A stretch of DNA of 64,000 nt, from the NCBI GenBank assembly GCA_050945855.1, contig JBMNTS010000004.1, positions 6,278-70,277 of the forward strand, in the 5' to 3' direction. The position numbers and the translations under genes were made by a program. The DNA is from CAYSNP01 sp050945855. GTDB taxonomy: Bacteria > Bacillota > Clostridia > Christensenellales > DTU072. This document shows, one piece after another, positions 50,834 to 59,110 of this stretch (position 1 is the stretch's first letter; each line of letters opens with the position of its first letter). The notes below the pieces were generated by a model that saw only the letters and a list, made by a program, of their open reading frames with translations, searched no databases and was not told the DNA's origin.

Positions 50834-51315
50834 TGAGCGCGTGGCTTTTTTCCATCGCCGGAGTGATAATACTTTCGGGCTTATTGGACCTTGTCCTCTC
50901 CGAAGGCGAAACCAAAAAGTATGTTAAAGGCATCATATCCATAATAGTTATCGCGACTATAATATCCCCTTTGACAAAACTTGCCGACAAAGATACGGCT
51001 CCCCTTTTCCCCGAGTTAAAGGAAAGCGCGCAAACGGATGAGGCGTTTGTAGCGGCAATAAGGTCTGAGCGTGAGGAACAGGCAAGGACAGCCATACGGG
51101 ACGCGCTGGCAAAAGAAGGCTTAAGCGCGGAGATTAAAGTATATTCGGATAACCTCAACGGATATTTTTATATAAAAAATGTTACCTGCACTTTTGACAA
51201 ATCAGTCATAAAGGAGGAAGATGCGAATATAGATATTAATAAGAAAATCAAGAGCATTATTGAGGATGTCAGCGGTGTTTCACACGAGGAGATAATAATT
51301 ATCTATGCAGGCTAA
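50833..51315 (+). CDS. spoIIIAF: Stage III sporulation protein AF
   Basis: Two N-terminal helices (about 5-22 and 30-47) and an extracytoplasmic ring-building-motif domain. 160 residues. The KYVKGIISIIVIATI motif is typical. It overlaps spoIIIAG by 11 nt. Confidence 0.92.
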   Translation: MSAWLFSIAGVIILSGLLDLVLSEGETKKYVKGIISIIVIATIISPLTKLADKDTAPLFPELKESAQTDEAFVAAIRSEREEQARTAIRDALAKEGLSAEIKVYSDNLNGYFYIKNVTCTFDKSVIKEEDANIDINKKIKSIIEDVSGVSHEEIIIIYAG

Positions 51316-51745
51316 AGCTATCTCGGCAAAAGCAAAGGAGTTTTGGGAAAAGGCTAAGACAATAAAGAACATAGAAATTATTATCGCCGTAATAGCAATA
51401 GGGATAGTGTTGTTGATATACGCTTCCACCCTTTCCTCAAACAAGATAAAAAATACGTCCCTGCCGTCCGCAAATCAGATTGCGGGAGAGGGAGAGGAAG
51501 AAAGGTTGGCTGCCATATTAAGCCAGATAGAGGGCGCGGGCAGGGTAAGCGTGATGATTACTTACGAGAAGAACGATTACGCCGCCGAGGCAAGCGCGGA
51601 GGCGGGCGAGCCCAAAATCAAAGGGGTAATCATCGTAGCGGAAGGCGCGCAGGATGTGGCGGTAAGGCTTAATCTGATAAGGGCTGCGCAAACGGTATTG
51701 GATATCAAATCAGACACTATAGAAGTGTTTGTTATGAAAAAATAA
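51305..51745 (+). CDS. spoIIIAG: Stage III sporulation protein AG
   Basis: Single-pass protein; helix at about 23-41, then a ring-building-motif domain that forms a large ring in the intermembrane space in Bacillus. VSVMITYEK and KIKGVIIVAEGAQD mark the family. 146 residues, shorter than the Bacillus 229. Confidence 0.92.
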   Translation: MQAKAISAKAKEFWEKAKTIKNIEIIIAVIAIGIVLLIYASTLSSNKIKNTSLPSANQIAGEGEEERLAAILSQIEGAGRVSVMITYEKNDYAAEASAEAGEPKIKGVIIVAEGAQDVAVRLNLIRAAQTVLDIKSDTIEVFVMKK

Positions 51746-51765
51746 ATAATAATTCGGAGGCAAAT

Positions 51766-52302
51766 ATGAAAGGTGACAAAAATCGCGCAATTGCAACAGC
51801 TACTGTTACCACCAAGGAGAAAAAGTCAAAAGGCTTGAATCAAAACAAGAAAAAGACAATCATACTTATTTCCATGATTGTTTTGCTGGTTACGGTAGGA
51901 TGTCTCAATTATTTTCTCAACTTCCCGCCTAAAGCGGAGGAAGACCCCACCGCTCCTACCTTCTTTGCGACATTCAGGATAGACAGAGAAGCGACGCGCG
52001 CTCAGGAGATACTATACTTAGACGGCATTATCGCAAGCGAGCTATCCACTCCGGACGCCATTGACGCGGCTCAGGAAAAGAAGATAAACCTCTGCGACAC
52101 AATGGAAAAGGAACTGGTGCTGGAAGGGCTTATAAAAGCGCAGGGCTTTGAGGACTGTATCGTGACTATGAGTACGGAAAATGTAAACATAGTGGTAAAG
52201 ACAGAAAATCTGGGACTGGAGCAAGCAGCGCAAATACTTAGCATAATAGTAAACGAAACCGATTACACTGCGCCCGATGTTATATTAATACCTTACGTAT
52301 AA
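51766..52302 (+). CDS. spoIIIAH: Stage III sporulation protein AH
   Basis: Mother-cell half of the SpoIIIAH-SpoIIQ zipper. Basic N-terminus, helix at about 30-49 (TIILISMIVLLVTVGCLNYF), then a YscJ/FliF-like domain. 178 residues. GGAGG precedes the ATG. Last gene of the operon; the terminator is 31 nt downstream. spoIIQ is not in the window. Confidence 0.92.
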   Translation: MKGDKNRAIATATVTTKEKKSKGLNQNKKKTIILISMIVLLVTVGCLNYFLNFPPKAEEDPTAPTFFATFRIDREATRAQEILYLDGIIASELSTPDAIDAAQEKKINLCDTMEKELVLEGLIKAQGFEDCIVTMSTENVNIVVKTENLGLEQAAQILSIIVNETDYTAPDVILIPYV

Positions 52303-52332
52303 GAACTTCAATATGAAAAGGGAGAAGAGCAA

Positions 52333-52364
52333 GGGGCTGCCCGCAATAGGGCAGTCTCTTTTTT
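52333..52364 (+). terminator. Intrinsic terminator of the spoIIIA operon
   Basis: GGCTGCCC (52335-52342) pairs with GGGCAGTC (52349-52356), loop GCAATA, then TCTTTTTT. Confidence 0.88.
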
Positions 52365-52390
52365 ATAACCGCCTAATCCGGGTCTTTCTC

Positions 52391-52420
52391 TTGCAAAAAA
52401 TGGTATCGCTGTGGTATAAT
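52391..52420 (+). promoter_or_regulatory. Promoter of asp23-nusB operon
   Basis: TTGCAA (52391-52396), 18-nt spacer, TATAAT (52415-52420) with an extended -10 TGG (52412-52414). Confidence 0.78.
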
Positions 52421-52437
52421 AAAGCCAAGGTGAGCAA

Positions 52438-52770
52438 ATGAGCAAAGTTTTAAGCCCGGGCGAAACAGAGCGTTATCAGGGCATAATATCTTCAATAGCG
52501 GCTACCGCTCTTGCGCTTAGCGAAGGGGTGACCAAAGAGACCGGCTTTAAAAAAAGCAGTTTGGGCAGCACCGTGCGCGAGCGCAATATTCACGTTTATA
52601 TAGCTGAGAACAGAGTCACCATAGATTTATTCATCAACGTTATTTACGGTTACAGCGTGCCCGAGGTGGCGTGCGCCGTTCAGGAGCGAATCAAAAAAGA
52701 AGTGGAAGCGGAAACGGGCTTTAGGGTGGAGAGCATCAACGTCAACGTATCCAACGTGGTTTTCAGGTAA
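52438..52770 (+). CDS. Asp23/Gls24 family envelope stress protein
   Basis: 110-residue Asp23-type protein (YqhY relative), usually located before nusB in Firmicutes. GVTKETGF, NIHVYIAENRVTIDLFINVIYG and VPEVACAVQERIKKEVE match the family, which is linked to envelope homeostasis and, for YqhY, to acetyl-CoA carboxylase control. AAGGTG Shine-Dalgarno. Confidence 0.9.
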   Translation: MSKVLSPGETERYQGIISSIAATALALSEGVTKETGFKKSSLGSTVRERNIHVYIAENRVTIDLFINVIYGYSVPEVACAVQERIKKEVEAETGFRVESINVNVSNVVFR

Positions 52771-52773
52771 AAT

Positions 52774-53187
52774 ATGAGCAGAAAAATAGCGCGCGAAACT
52801 TGTTATCACCTGATTTTCGAATACTTATTCTTAGGTAAAGCCAACGATATAACCTTTAACATAGTCACCAGTACGCAGGATATCCAAAACGAGGTGGACT
52901 ATATAAGGCAGATTTACAGGGGGGTCATTCAAAATTACGAGGAGCTTGTGGATTACATCGCCCGCTATTCGGAAACGTTCAGTATGGAGCGTATCTTCCG
53001 TCCCGATTTGGCCGCCATGCTTATAGCAATCTACGAAATGAAGTATATGGATGATATACCCATGAGCGTTTCCATCAATGAGGCTATAGAGATTGTTAAA
53101 AGGTATTCCACGGAAAAGAGCGGTAAATATGTCAACGGCATACTTTCCAGCGTATATAAAGAATTAACCAGGAAGGAAGAACAATGA
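52774..53187 (+). CDS. nusB: Transcription antitermination factor NusB
   Basis: All-helical RNA-binding protein that, with NusE, modifies RNA polymerase on rRNA operons. 137 residues; IARYSETFSMERIFRPDLAAM-like middle and the SINEAIEIVKRYSTEKSGKYVNGIL C-terminal signature. The stop overlaps the folD ATG (ATGA). Confidence 0.94.
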   Translation: MSRKIARETCYHLIFEYLFLGKANDITFNIVTSTQDIQNEVDYIRQIYRGVIQNYEELVDYIARYSETFSMERIFRPDLAAMLIAIYEMKYMDDIPMSVSINEAIEIVKRYSTEKSGKYVNGILSSVYKELTRKEEQ

Positions 53188-54038
53188 GCGTATTAATCGA
53201 CGGCAAAGCATTATCCGCAAAAATCAGAGCAGGACTTGCAAAAAAGGTAGCATCCCTCAAAGATAAGTACAGGCTTGCGCCGGGTCTTGCGGTGGTGTTG
53301 GTAGGAGAGGATCCGTCAAGCAAGTTATACGTAGGCAATAAGATTAAAGCGTGCAATGAGATAGGGATATACAGCGAAAACTATACGCTTAGCGAGAATA
53401 CTTCCAAGGAAGAATTAATTGCGTTAATAGACCGGCTTAACGCAAGCGACAAAATCCACGGCATATTGGTGCAGCTGCCTTTGCCAAAGAAATTCAACGC
53501 TCAAACGATATTGGAACGTATAGACCCCGAAAAAGACGTGGACGGATTGAGCGAATATCAGACAGGCAGGCTGGTGCACGGACTGGATTGTCTTGCCGCC
53601 TGCACTCCTTCGGGCGTAATGGTTATGCTGGATGAATACGGCATTGACCCAAAAGGCAAAACGGCGGTTGTAATAGGCAGAAGCAATATTGTGGGCAAGC
53701 CTATGGCGCAATTATTGACAAATAAGGACGCTACCGTTACCGTCTGCCATTCAAAAACGAAGGATTTGTCCTTGCATACTTTGCAGGCGGACATCATAGT
53801 CGCCGCTTTGGGCAAACCCCGTTTTCTTAAAGCGGATATGGTAAAGCAGGGCGCAGTCATAATAGACGTGGGCACTACCAAAGTGGACGGGGTATTGTAT
53901 GGGGATGTGGATTTCCCCGAAGTGAGCAAAAAAGCTTCCTTCATCACTCCGGTGCCCGGCGGTGTAGGACCTATGACGATAGCTATGCTTATGAAGAACA
54001 CCGTAGACGCATTTTTATATAAATATGAAAGAGGATAA
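53184..54038 (+). CDS. folD: Bifunctional methylene-THF dehydrogenase/cyclohydrolase
   Basis: Interconverts methylene-, methenyl- and formyl-THF with NADP. Catalytic region DPSSKLYVGNKIKAC with the Lys of YVGNK, substrate motif VQLPLP, NADP loop VVIGRSNIVGKP, and the terminal TPVPGGVGPMT signature. 284 residues, normal. It overlaps xseA by 14 nt. Confidence 0.97.
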   Translation: MSVLIDGKALSAKIRAGLAKKVASLKDKYRLAPGLAVVLVGEDPSSKLYVGNKIKACNEIGIYSENYTLSENTSKEELIALIDRLNASDKIHGILVQLPLPKKFNAQTILERIDPEKDVDGLSEYQTGRLVHGLDCLAACTPSGVMVMLDEYGIDPKGKTAVVIGRSNIVGKPMAQLLTNKDATVTVCHSKTKDLSLHTLQADIIVAALGKPRFLKADMVKQGAVIIDVGTTKVDGVLYGDVDFPEVSKKASFITPVPGGVGPMTIAMLMKNTVDAFLYKYERG

Positions 54039-55221
54039 CAGAAATTATCTAAGTGTTTCCGAATACAACGCGTATATAAAAGATTTGCTTGACAGCGATA
54101 TGTTGCTGAAAAACGTTTTTGTTATGGGCGAAGTCAGCGACCTTTCTCCCAGAGGGGACCATTTGTTTTTTACGCTGAAAGACGAATATTGCAAAATGAG
54201 CGTGGTGGTTTTGGGCTATAGGAATACCTATACTCCCAAAATGGGCGAAACGGTTATGGTTATGGGCACCCCCGATTATTACGAAAGGGGCGGCAAGCTG
54301 AATTTTAACGCGTACAACATAGAGCCGGTAGGGCTGGGAATGCTCTACCGAAAACTGGAAGAGCTAAAAGAAAAGCTTGCCTTATTGGGGTATTTTGACC
54401 GCGAGCATAAAAAGAGCCTGCCCAAATATCCGCAAAGTATCGGCATACTCTCCAGCATAGACGGCGCAGTTTTTTTTGATATTTTTCAAAGCATACGCAA
54501 GATTAACGAGGTGTGCGATATTACCCTTATAGACATTCGGGTGCAGGGCGCGGGAGCGGCACAAAGTATAATAAAAGCGCTTAAGGCGGCGGACACAATG
54601 GGCTTTGACTTGTTGATACTTGCCAGAGGCGGAGGCTCTTTTGAGGATTTGCTCTGCTTTTCGGATGAGGAAGTAGTCAAAACCATTTACCGTCTTAATA
54701 CGCCGGTAATTTCCGCCATAGGTCACGAAACGGATAATCCGTTAAGTGATTACGTAGCGGACGCGCGCGCGATTACGCCTACGGAAGCGGGAAAAATGAG
54801 CGTGTATAACACCGCTGTTGTTAAAGCGGAGATTATGGAAAAGATTCTCCTATGCAAGAAAAAGCTTGAAAAGAAGTTCCGTTATACCCTGCTTAAAGTC
54901 ACCGGCAGCGCAAAGAGAGTAGGGTTTACCTGCGGTCTTGCGCTTAACGGGCAAATCGGCGACCTTAAAGAAAGACTGCGTATTATTTCGGATAAGGCAA
55001 AGGAGGGGGTCACCGCAAAAGAGGCGGAATTAAAGCTGGCTTCGCTTGCGATGGATAAATTAAACCCCGCCAAGGTATTATCCAAAGGTTACTTCGGAGT
55101 AACCAAAAACGATATTAAGGTTACCCAAATAGACGATTTAGAGATTGGCGACAAAATTGAACTGATTGGCGCGGACGGCAAAGCCTGCGCCGTGGTAAAC
55201 AGTAAGGAGGTAAGGCAATGA
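54025..55221 (+). CDS. xseA: Exodeoxyribonuclease VII large subunit
   Basis: Processive single-strand exonuclease with XseB. N-terminal OB fold (FVMGEVSDLSPRGDHLFFTLKD) and the catalytic domain with ARGGGSFEDLLCFSDE and SAIGHETDN-P motifs. 398 residues, normal. It sits in the nusB-to-ispA operon; the stop overlaps xseB (ATGA). Confidence 0.96.
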   Translation: MKEDNRNYLSVSEYNAYIKDLLDSDMLLKNVFVMGEVSDLSPRGDHLFFTLKDEYCKMSVVVLGYRNTYTPKMGETVMVMGTPDYYERGGKLNFNAYNIEPVGLGMLYRKLEELKEKLALLGYFDREHKKSLPKYPQSIGILSSIDGAVFFDIFQSIRKINEVCDITLIDIRVQGAGAAQSIIKALKAADTMGFDLLILARGGGSFEDLLCFSDEEVVKTIYRLNTPVISAIGHETDNPLSDYVADARAITPTEAGKMSVYNTAVVKAEIMEKILLCKKKLEKKFRYTLLKVTGSAKRVGFTCGLALNGQIGDLKERLRIISDKAKEGVTAKEAELKLASLAMDKLNPAKVLSKGYFGVTKNDIKVTQIDDLEIGDKIELIGADGKACAVVNSKEVRQ

Positions 55222-55427
55222 GTCTGGAAGAAGATATTAAGCGGCTTGACCAAATAGTGGCGGATATGGATAAGGAGGAGCTTACCTTAGACCAAAGCCT
55301 GAATTTGTTTAAGGAAGGCATAGAACTGGCAAAGAAGTGCGCCACCTTTTTGAACGAGAAAAAAGGGGAGCTCAAGGTGCTGGACGAGCAATTAAAAGAG
55401 CTTGAAGTGGAACTTGAGGAAGAATGA
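55218..55427 (+). CDS. xseB: Exodeoxyribonuclease VII small subunit
   Basis: 69-residue helical partner of XseA; LEEDIKRLDQIVADMDKEE and LTLDQSLNLFKEGIELAKKC are the family core. It is coupled on both sides by ATGA overlaps. Confidence 0.95.
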   Translation: MSLEEDIKRLDQIVADMDKEELTLDQSLNLFKEGIELAKKCATFLNEKKGELKVLDEQLKELEVELEEE

Positions 55428-56251
55428 AGGCGTATTCTGATTATATAGACATAATCGAAAATGACATTTCCGATTTTCTCGGAGGACTAAAGCATGTTCC
55501 CTCATCGCTTATGGACGCGGTACGTTATTCCTGCTTAAACGGAGGCAAAAGAGTACGCCCCATACTTCTGTTTTTAAGCGCGGAAATTAACGATGTGGAC
55601 ACGGACAGCGTAAGACCGCTGGCGCCGGCTTTGGAATTCATACATTCTTATTCGCTTATACACGACGACCTCCCCGCTATGGATAACGCAGAATTAAGAA
55701 GAGGAATGCCCGCCACGCATAAGGTATTCGGCGAGGCTATGGCAATTCTGGCGGGAGACGCGCTTTTGAATTTTGCTATGGAAGCGCTTACCCGTGCTGT
55801 GTGCGAAAAGCCTTATCTTGCGCACGCGGCAAAATATCTTGCCTCAAAGGCGGGTGCGGAAGGTATGATCGGAGGGCAGGCTATGGACATATCTTTATAT
55901 AAGGAAAACGCGACGGGCAAAGTAATAGAAAAAATGAGTATGCTTAAAACCGCCTCTTTAATGGAGAGCGCCCTTTGTATGCCTTGCCTGATTCCCGATA
56001 CTAAGCCCAATTTTGCGGAATTTGAGAAATTGGGCGCAAACATCGGCCTTATTTTCCAGATTACCGACGATATCCTTGACCTGGGCAAAGAAGAGGACAA
56101 ACCGACGCTGGCAAACCATTTCGGCAGGCAATGGTGCGCGGACAAAATAGCCTCATTGGAGGCCGAGTGTTTGGAAATTCTTGATAAATATCAAGAAAAG
56201 TCTGTCTTTCTTAAAGGTTTTATACATAAACTTACAAACAGAAGTATATAG
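55424..56251 (+). CDS. ispA: Farnesyl/geranylgeranyl diphosphate synthase (IspA type)
   Basis: Head-to-tail polyprenyl synthase. First Asp motif DDLPAMD followed by AELRRG, second motif DDILD, and the GGKRVRP binding segment. 275 residues; product length cannot be read with certainty. The dxs gene that often accompanies it is absent. Its stop lies 4 nt before the -35 box of the noncoding RNA promoter. Confidence 0.94.
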   Translation: MKAYSDYIDIIENDISDFLGGLKHVPSSLMDAVRYSCLNGGKRVRPILLFLSAEINDVDTDSVRPLAPALEFIHSYSLIHDDLPAMDNAELRRGMPATHKVFGEAMAILAGDALLNFAMEALTRAVCEKPYLAHAAKYLASKAGAEGMIGGQAMDISLYKENATGKVIEKMSMLKTASLMESALCMPCLIPDTKPNFAEFEKLGANIGLIFQITDDILDLGKEEDKPTLANHFGRQWCADKIASLEAECLEILDKYQEKSVFLKGFIHKLTNRSI

Positions 56252-56255
56252 TTTA

Positions 56256-56284
56256 TTGCAATAAAAATATACTTATGCTATAAT
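56256..56284 (+). promoter_or_regulatory. Extended -10 promoter of the OLE-type RNA
   Basis: TTGCAA (56256-56261), 17-nt spacer, TATAAT (56279-56284) preceded by TGC (56276-56278). Start about 56291. Confidence 0.8.
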
Positions 56285-56290
56285 TAATAT

Positions 56291-56874
56291 CTAAATATGG
56301 TGGCTCAGTATTCTAGTCAGGTGAGCATTATCTGAAGGCGGGGTTAAAATTCCGTCAAAGAGCATATCGATGAAGTTTCTTGTGCCGGCTTGGATTGCCC
56401 AAATTTGGGCTGGTGCTGGAAGTTAAGATTCTTGGGCGTTCCGTAACGGCATACGGGAGCCGACCCAATTATCGTGGAGACCCTTTTCGGAGGGCGTAAA
56501 ACCGCCTTCTGGCTGGGATTAAACCTGCAGCGCGGTAAATAATAGCTGTGTGCAGTGTAGCTTGCTTTGAGTGGTATGGGCGAATGAGATTTTAGCTCCC
56601 TATCCGTTGGCCAATGGAGAAGGAGTATTGATTTCTGAAACTTATGCTGCAAAAGAAGATAAGGTAATGCGAATCTGTCAAGGAAAGCTTCTAGACTGAT
56701 ATAAGCTAAGGATTATAGTGTGCACTAAGTGGCGATTCGGTTGTGTATTTGAGCAATCGTACACTGTAAGGATTAAAGGGAAACCGCTTGTACGGCGACG
56801 GCAAGTTCTTTGCAGGGAAACCCTACCGAACCTGATGGCGCAAGGTTTACTTAGCTTATTGCCACCATTTTTTA
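56291..56874 (+). ncRNA. ole: OLE-type large structured noncoding RNA
   Basis: About 584 nt with no credible coding frame. Ends pair: ATGGTGGC (56297-56304) with GCCACCAT (56861-56868), followed by a T6 run, as in a discrete transcript. Internal helices include CCGGC/GCTGG around GCCCAAATTTGGGC (56397-56410), TTGGG/CCCAA near 56429-56468, and GAGGGCG/CGCCTTC near 56490-56512. OLE RNAs are about 600 nt and lie between ispA and a small membrane-protein gene (oapA), exactly as here. They form membrane-bound complexes in extremophilic and anaerobic Firmicutes, with roles in stress and growth adaptation. Identification rests on size, structure and locus; I could not run a covariance search. Confidence 0.85.
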
Positions 56875-56886
56875 TTTTGAGGGAAT

Positions 56887-57483
56887 ATGTCCGGGACAAA
56901 GAAAGATAAAAGCGCGACAAGCGACAATCAGCGCAGCAAAGAAAACAGACAACAGAAAGAAAAGAAAAAAAAGGTCAGATGGATTATTTATATTACGCTA
57001 CTGGGATTGATTTTTTCCATAGCGTTTAATTTTTTATCCCAACTGGCTTCACAGTCCGCCAACGTTTGGGCGGTAATCCTCATTTTGGTATTCTTATTAT
57101 TTATAAACATAGCGGGAGACGGCATCGCTCTTGCCACGACCGCCTGCGAATTGTCACCCCTTTTCGCTATGGCGGCGCGCAAGGAAAAAGGCGCAAAGAC
57201 CGCAATATGGCTGGTGAAGAACTCGGAAAAAGTCAGCAGCGTGATATTGGACGTGTTGGGGGATATATCCGGCCTGCTTTCCGGTGTATTTATTGTAATT
57301 ATCACAATTCAACTTTTTAAAGATGAGCGGGCGCTATCGCTGGCAAACCTGTTGCTTCCCGCCTTATTCGGAGGCATTATAATCAGCGGCAAAGCGATAG
57401 TAAAAGTTTACGCACTTAAAAATCCCAAAAGAATTGTGCTGGGATTCAGCAGAATGCTGGAAATTTTCAGAAAAAACAAATGA
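56887..57483 (+). CDS. oapA: OLE RNA-associated membrane protein OapA
   Basis: 198 residues. N-terminal 30 residues are rich in Lys, Arg and Gln and could contact RNA; hydrophobic segments at about 32-52, 60-80, 127-145 and 152-172. The central core has NIAGDGIAL (D78) and LDVLGDISG, containing the DxxxD motif (D122, D126) typical of OapA. GAGGGA lies just before the ATG, 13 nt after the RNA's T-run. Readthrough from the RNA promoter or from ispA is needed for expression, as no other promoter is visible. The stop overlaps tlyA (ATGA). Confidence 0.87.
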   Translation: MSGTKKDKSATSDNQRSKENRQQKEKKKKVRWIIYITLLGLIFSIAFNFLSQLASQSANVWAVILILVFLLFINIAGDGIALATTACELSPLFAMAARKEKGAKTAIWLVKNSEKVSSVILDVLGDISGLLSGVFIVIITIQLFKDERALSLANLLLPALFGGIIISGKAIVKVYALKNPKRIVLGFSRMLEIFRKNK

Positions 57484-58202
57484 GGCTGGACGTATATCTG
57501 GCGCAAAGCGGGCTAGCCCGCTCACGCAGCGAGGCGGCCAATCTGATAAAACTGGGCGCGGTCTTTGTAGGCGGCGCAAAGGCGGACGCTCCCTCAATGA
57601 GCATTAATCCCGACAATCTTCCCGAAATTGAAATTACATCGGAAATTTACGCTTCCGTAGGCGCGCTGAAGCTAAAGGCGGCACTGGATTATTGGCATCC
57701 GGAAATTGCGGATAAAATCGCGTTGGACGCGGGCGCATCCACAGGCGGCTTTACCGATTTGCTGTTAAAGAGGGGAGCAAAGAGGGTTTACGCCGTGGAT
57801 ATCGGGCAAGGTCTGTTAAGGGATGAGTTAAGACAGGACAACAGGGTAAAGGCTATAGAAAATACCAATATCAGAAATATGACTTTGGAAACAATATCGG
57901 AAAAATGCGATATCATTACCGTTGACCTATCCTTTATTTCACTTAAATTGGTGCTTGACAACCTAAAGCAATTCCTTGCAGAGGACGGCATGCTTATCGC
58001 GCTGGTCAAGCCGCAATTTGAGCTGGGCGCTTCCGCCCTGAATAAGCAAGGCATAGTCAAGGATGAGCAGCTTGCCTTGTCCGCCGTGGAGGATGTAAAG
58101 AGCTTTGCCGAACAATGCGGCTACAAAACGGCAGGCTATATTCCCGCTCCCCGCGATTTCCAAAAAAAGAACAGGGAATACCTGCTTAATTTAACTTTGT
58201 AA
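57480..58202 (+). CDS. tlyA: TlyA family RNA methyltransferase
   Basis: S4 RNA-binding domain (1-60: MRLDVYLAQSGLARSRSEA) fused to a Rossmann methyltransferase with DAGASTGGFTD. It is related to TlyA 2'-O-methyltransferases and Bacillus YqxC; the 'hemolysin' label is historical. 240 residues, some 25-30 shorter than usual at the C-terminus. Canonical site between oapA/dxs and nadK. Confidence 0.93.
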   Translation: MRLDVYLAQSGLARSRSEAANLIKLGAVFVGGAKADAPSMSINPDNLPEIEITSEIYASVGALKLKAALDYWHPEIADKIALDAGASTGGFTDLLLKRGAKRVYAVDIGQGLLRDELRQDNRVKAIENTNIRNMTLETISEKCDIITVDLSFISLKLVLDNLKQFLAEDGMLIALVKPQFELGASALNKQGIVKDEQLALSAVEDVKSFAEQCGYKTAGYIPAPRDFQKKNREYLLNLTL

Positions 58203-58210
58203 TCCCAATT

Positions 58211-58228
58211 ATTCAATACTGATTGAAT
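58211..58228 (+). promoter_or_regulatory. Palindromic operator candidate upstream of nadK
   Basis: Perfect inverted repeat ATTCAAT-N4-ATTGAAT overlapping the -35 box. It resembles ARG-box half-sites in opposite order. Regulator unknown. Confidence 0.45.
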
Positions 58229-58251
58229 ATTTATAAACAATAATGTATAAT
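58223..58251 (+). promoter_or_regulatory. Promoter of nadK-argR-recN, predicted leaderless
   Basis: TTGAAT (58223-58228), 17-nt spacer, TATAAT (58246-58251). Seven bases separate the -10 box from the nadK ATG, and no Shine-Dalgarno is present. Confidence 0.7.
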
Positions 58252-58258
58252 TATATTT

Positions 58259-59095
58259 ATGATATTAGGTATTTACGCTAACCTGCAACGCGATATTAAC
58301 GGAGTCAACGCAAGCCTTATCGCTTCCGCCCTGCGAAAGGAAGGGATTAGGTTTTGTCTGGATAAGGAGTTAAGTTTTCTTAACATTGACGCGCCGCATT
58401 ATCCCATTGAAGAAATGGCAAAAATCTGCGACATTATAGTCACTTTGGGCGGCGACGGCACCATATTGGGCATAGCCAAGCATTGCGCGCATAACGGCTG
58501 CAAGATATACGGGCTTAATCTGGGCAATTTGGGTTTTTATACGGAGCCGCTTGACACCGAATGCAAAAAACTGATTGATTACATCAAAAAAGGCGCTCCC
58601 TTTGTCAGCGACATGCGTACTTTGCTTTCTGTCGAATATAACAATCGGTTATATTACGCTCTTAACGAAGTGGTGGTGGCGCGAGGCGCGCGCACAAAAC
58701 TGATTAAGTTAAGCGTGCATATCAACGGCAGTCTTGCCGGCAATTACAAAGCGGACGGTATAATATTATCCACCGCTTCGGGGTCTACCGCTTATTCCTT
58801 ATCCGCGGGCGGACCCATTGTGATTCCCGATGTCGCGGCCTTTATTCTTACTCCTTTGGCGCCGCATTCTCTGCAATCGCGGCCTTATGTGGTAAGCGAA
58901 AACAGCGTGATTAAGGCGACGCTTTTTTCCGATGAGCAACCCGCCCATATCCATATGGACGGCAACGAAATAGGGCTGTTGAACGCCGAAGAAAGCATTA
59001 TCATAAAAAAGAGCGACAAATATGTGGAATTTGTGCGCTTTGAAGGTTACGATTATTACAACAGGCTAAGCGAAAAGATAAACAAAATAGGCTAA
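58259..59095 (+). CDS. nadK: NAD kinase
   Basis: Phosphorylates NAD to NADP. Diacylglycerol-kinase-like fold with GGDGT (64-68) and the later TPLAPHSLQSRP-like segment; the conserved STASGSTAYSLSAGGP substrate loop is intact. 278 residues, normal. No Shine-Dalgarno precedes the ATG; the start falls where transcription should begin. Followed 15 nt later by argR. Confidence 0.95.
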   Translation: MILGIYANLQRDINGVNASLIASALRKEGIRFCLDKELSFLNIDAPHYPIEEMAKICDIIVTLGGDGTILGIAKHCAHNGCKIYGLNLGNLGFYTEPLDTECKKLIDYIKKGAPFVSDMRTLLSVEYNNRLYYALNEVVVARGARTKLIKLSVHINGSLAGNYKADGIILSTASGSTAYSLSAGGPIVIPDVAAFILTPLAPHSLQSRPYVVSENSVIKATLFSDEQPAHIHMDGNEIGLLNAEESIIIKKSDKYVEFVRFEGYDYYNRLSEKINKIG

Positions 59096-59110
59096 GTGAA
59101 TGAGGTTATT

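Noticed and set aside
56344..56909. Short frames on both strands within the noncoding RNA
   Set aside because: They are short, overlapping, without ribosome sites, and lie in a region whose pairing and locus fit OLE RNA. A group II intron was also considered, but there is no reverse transcriptase frame.
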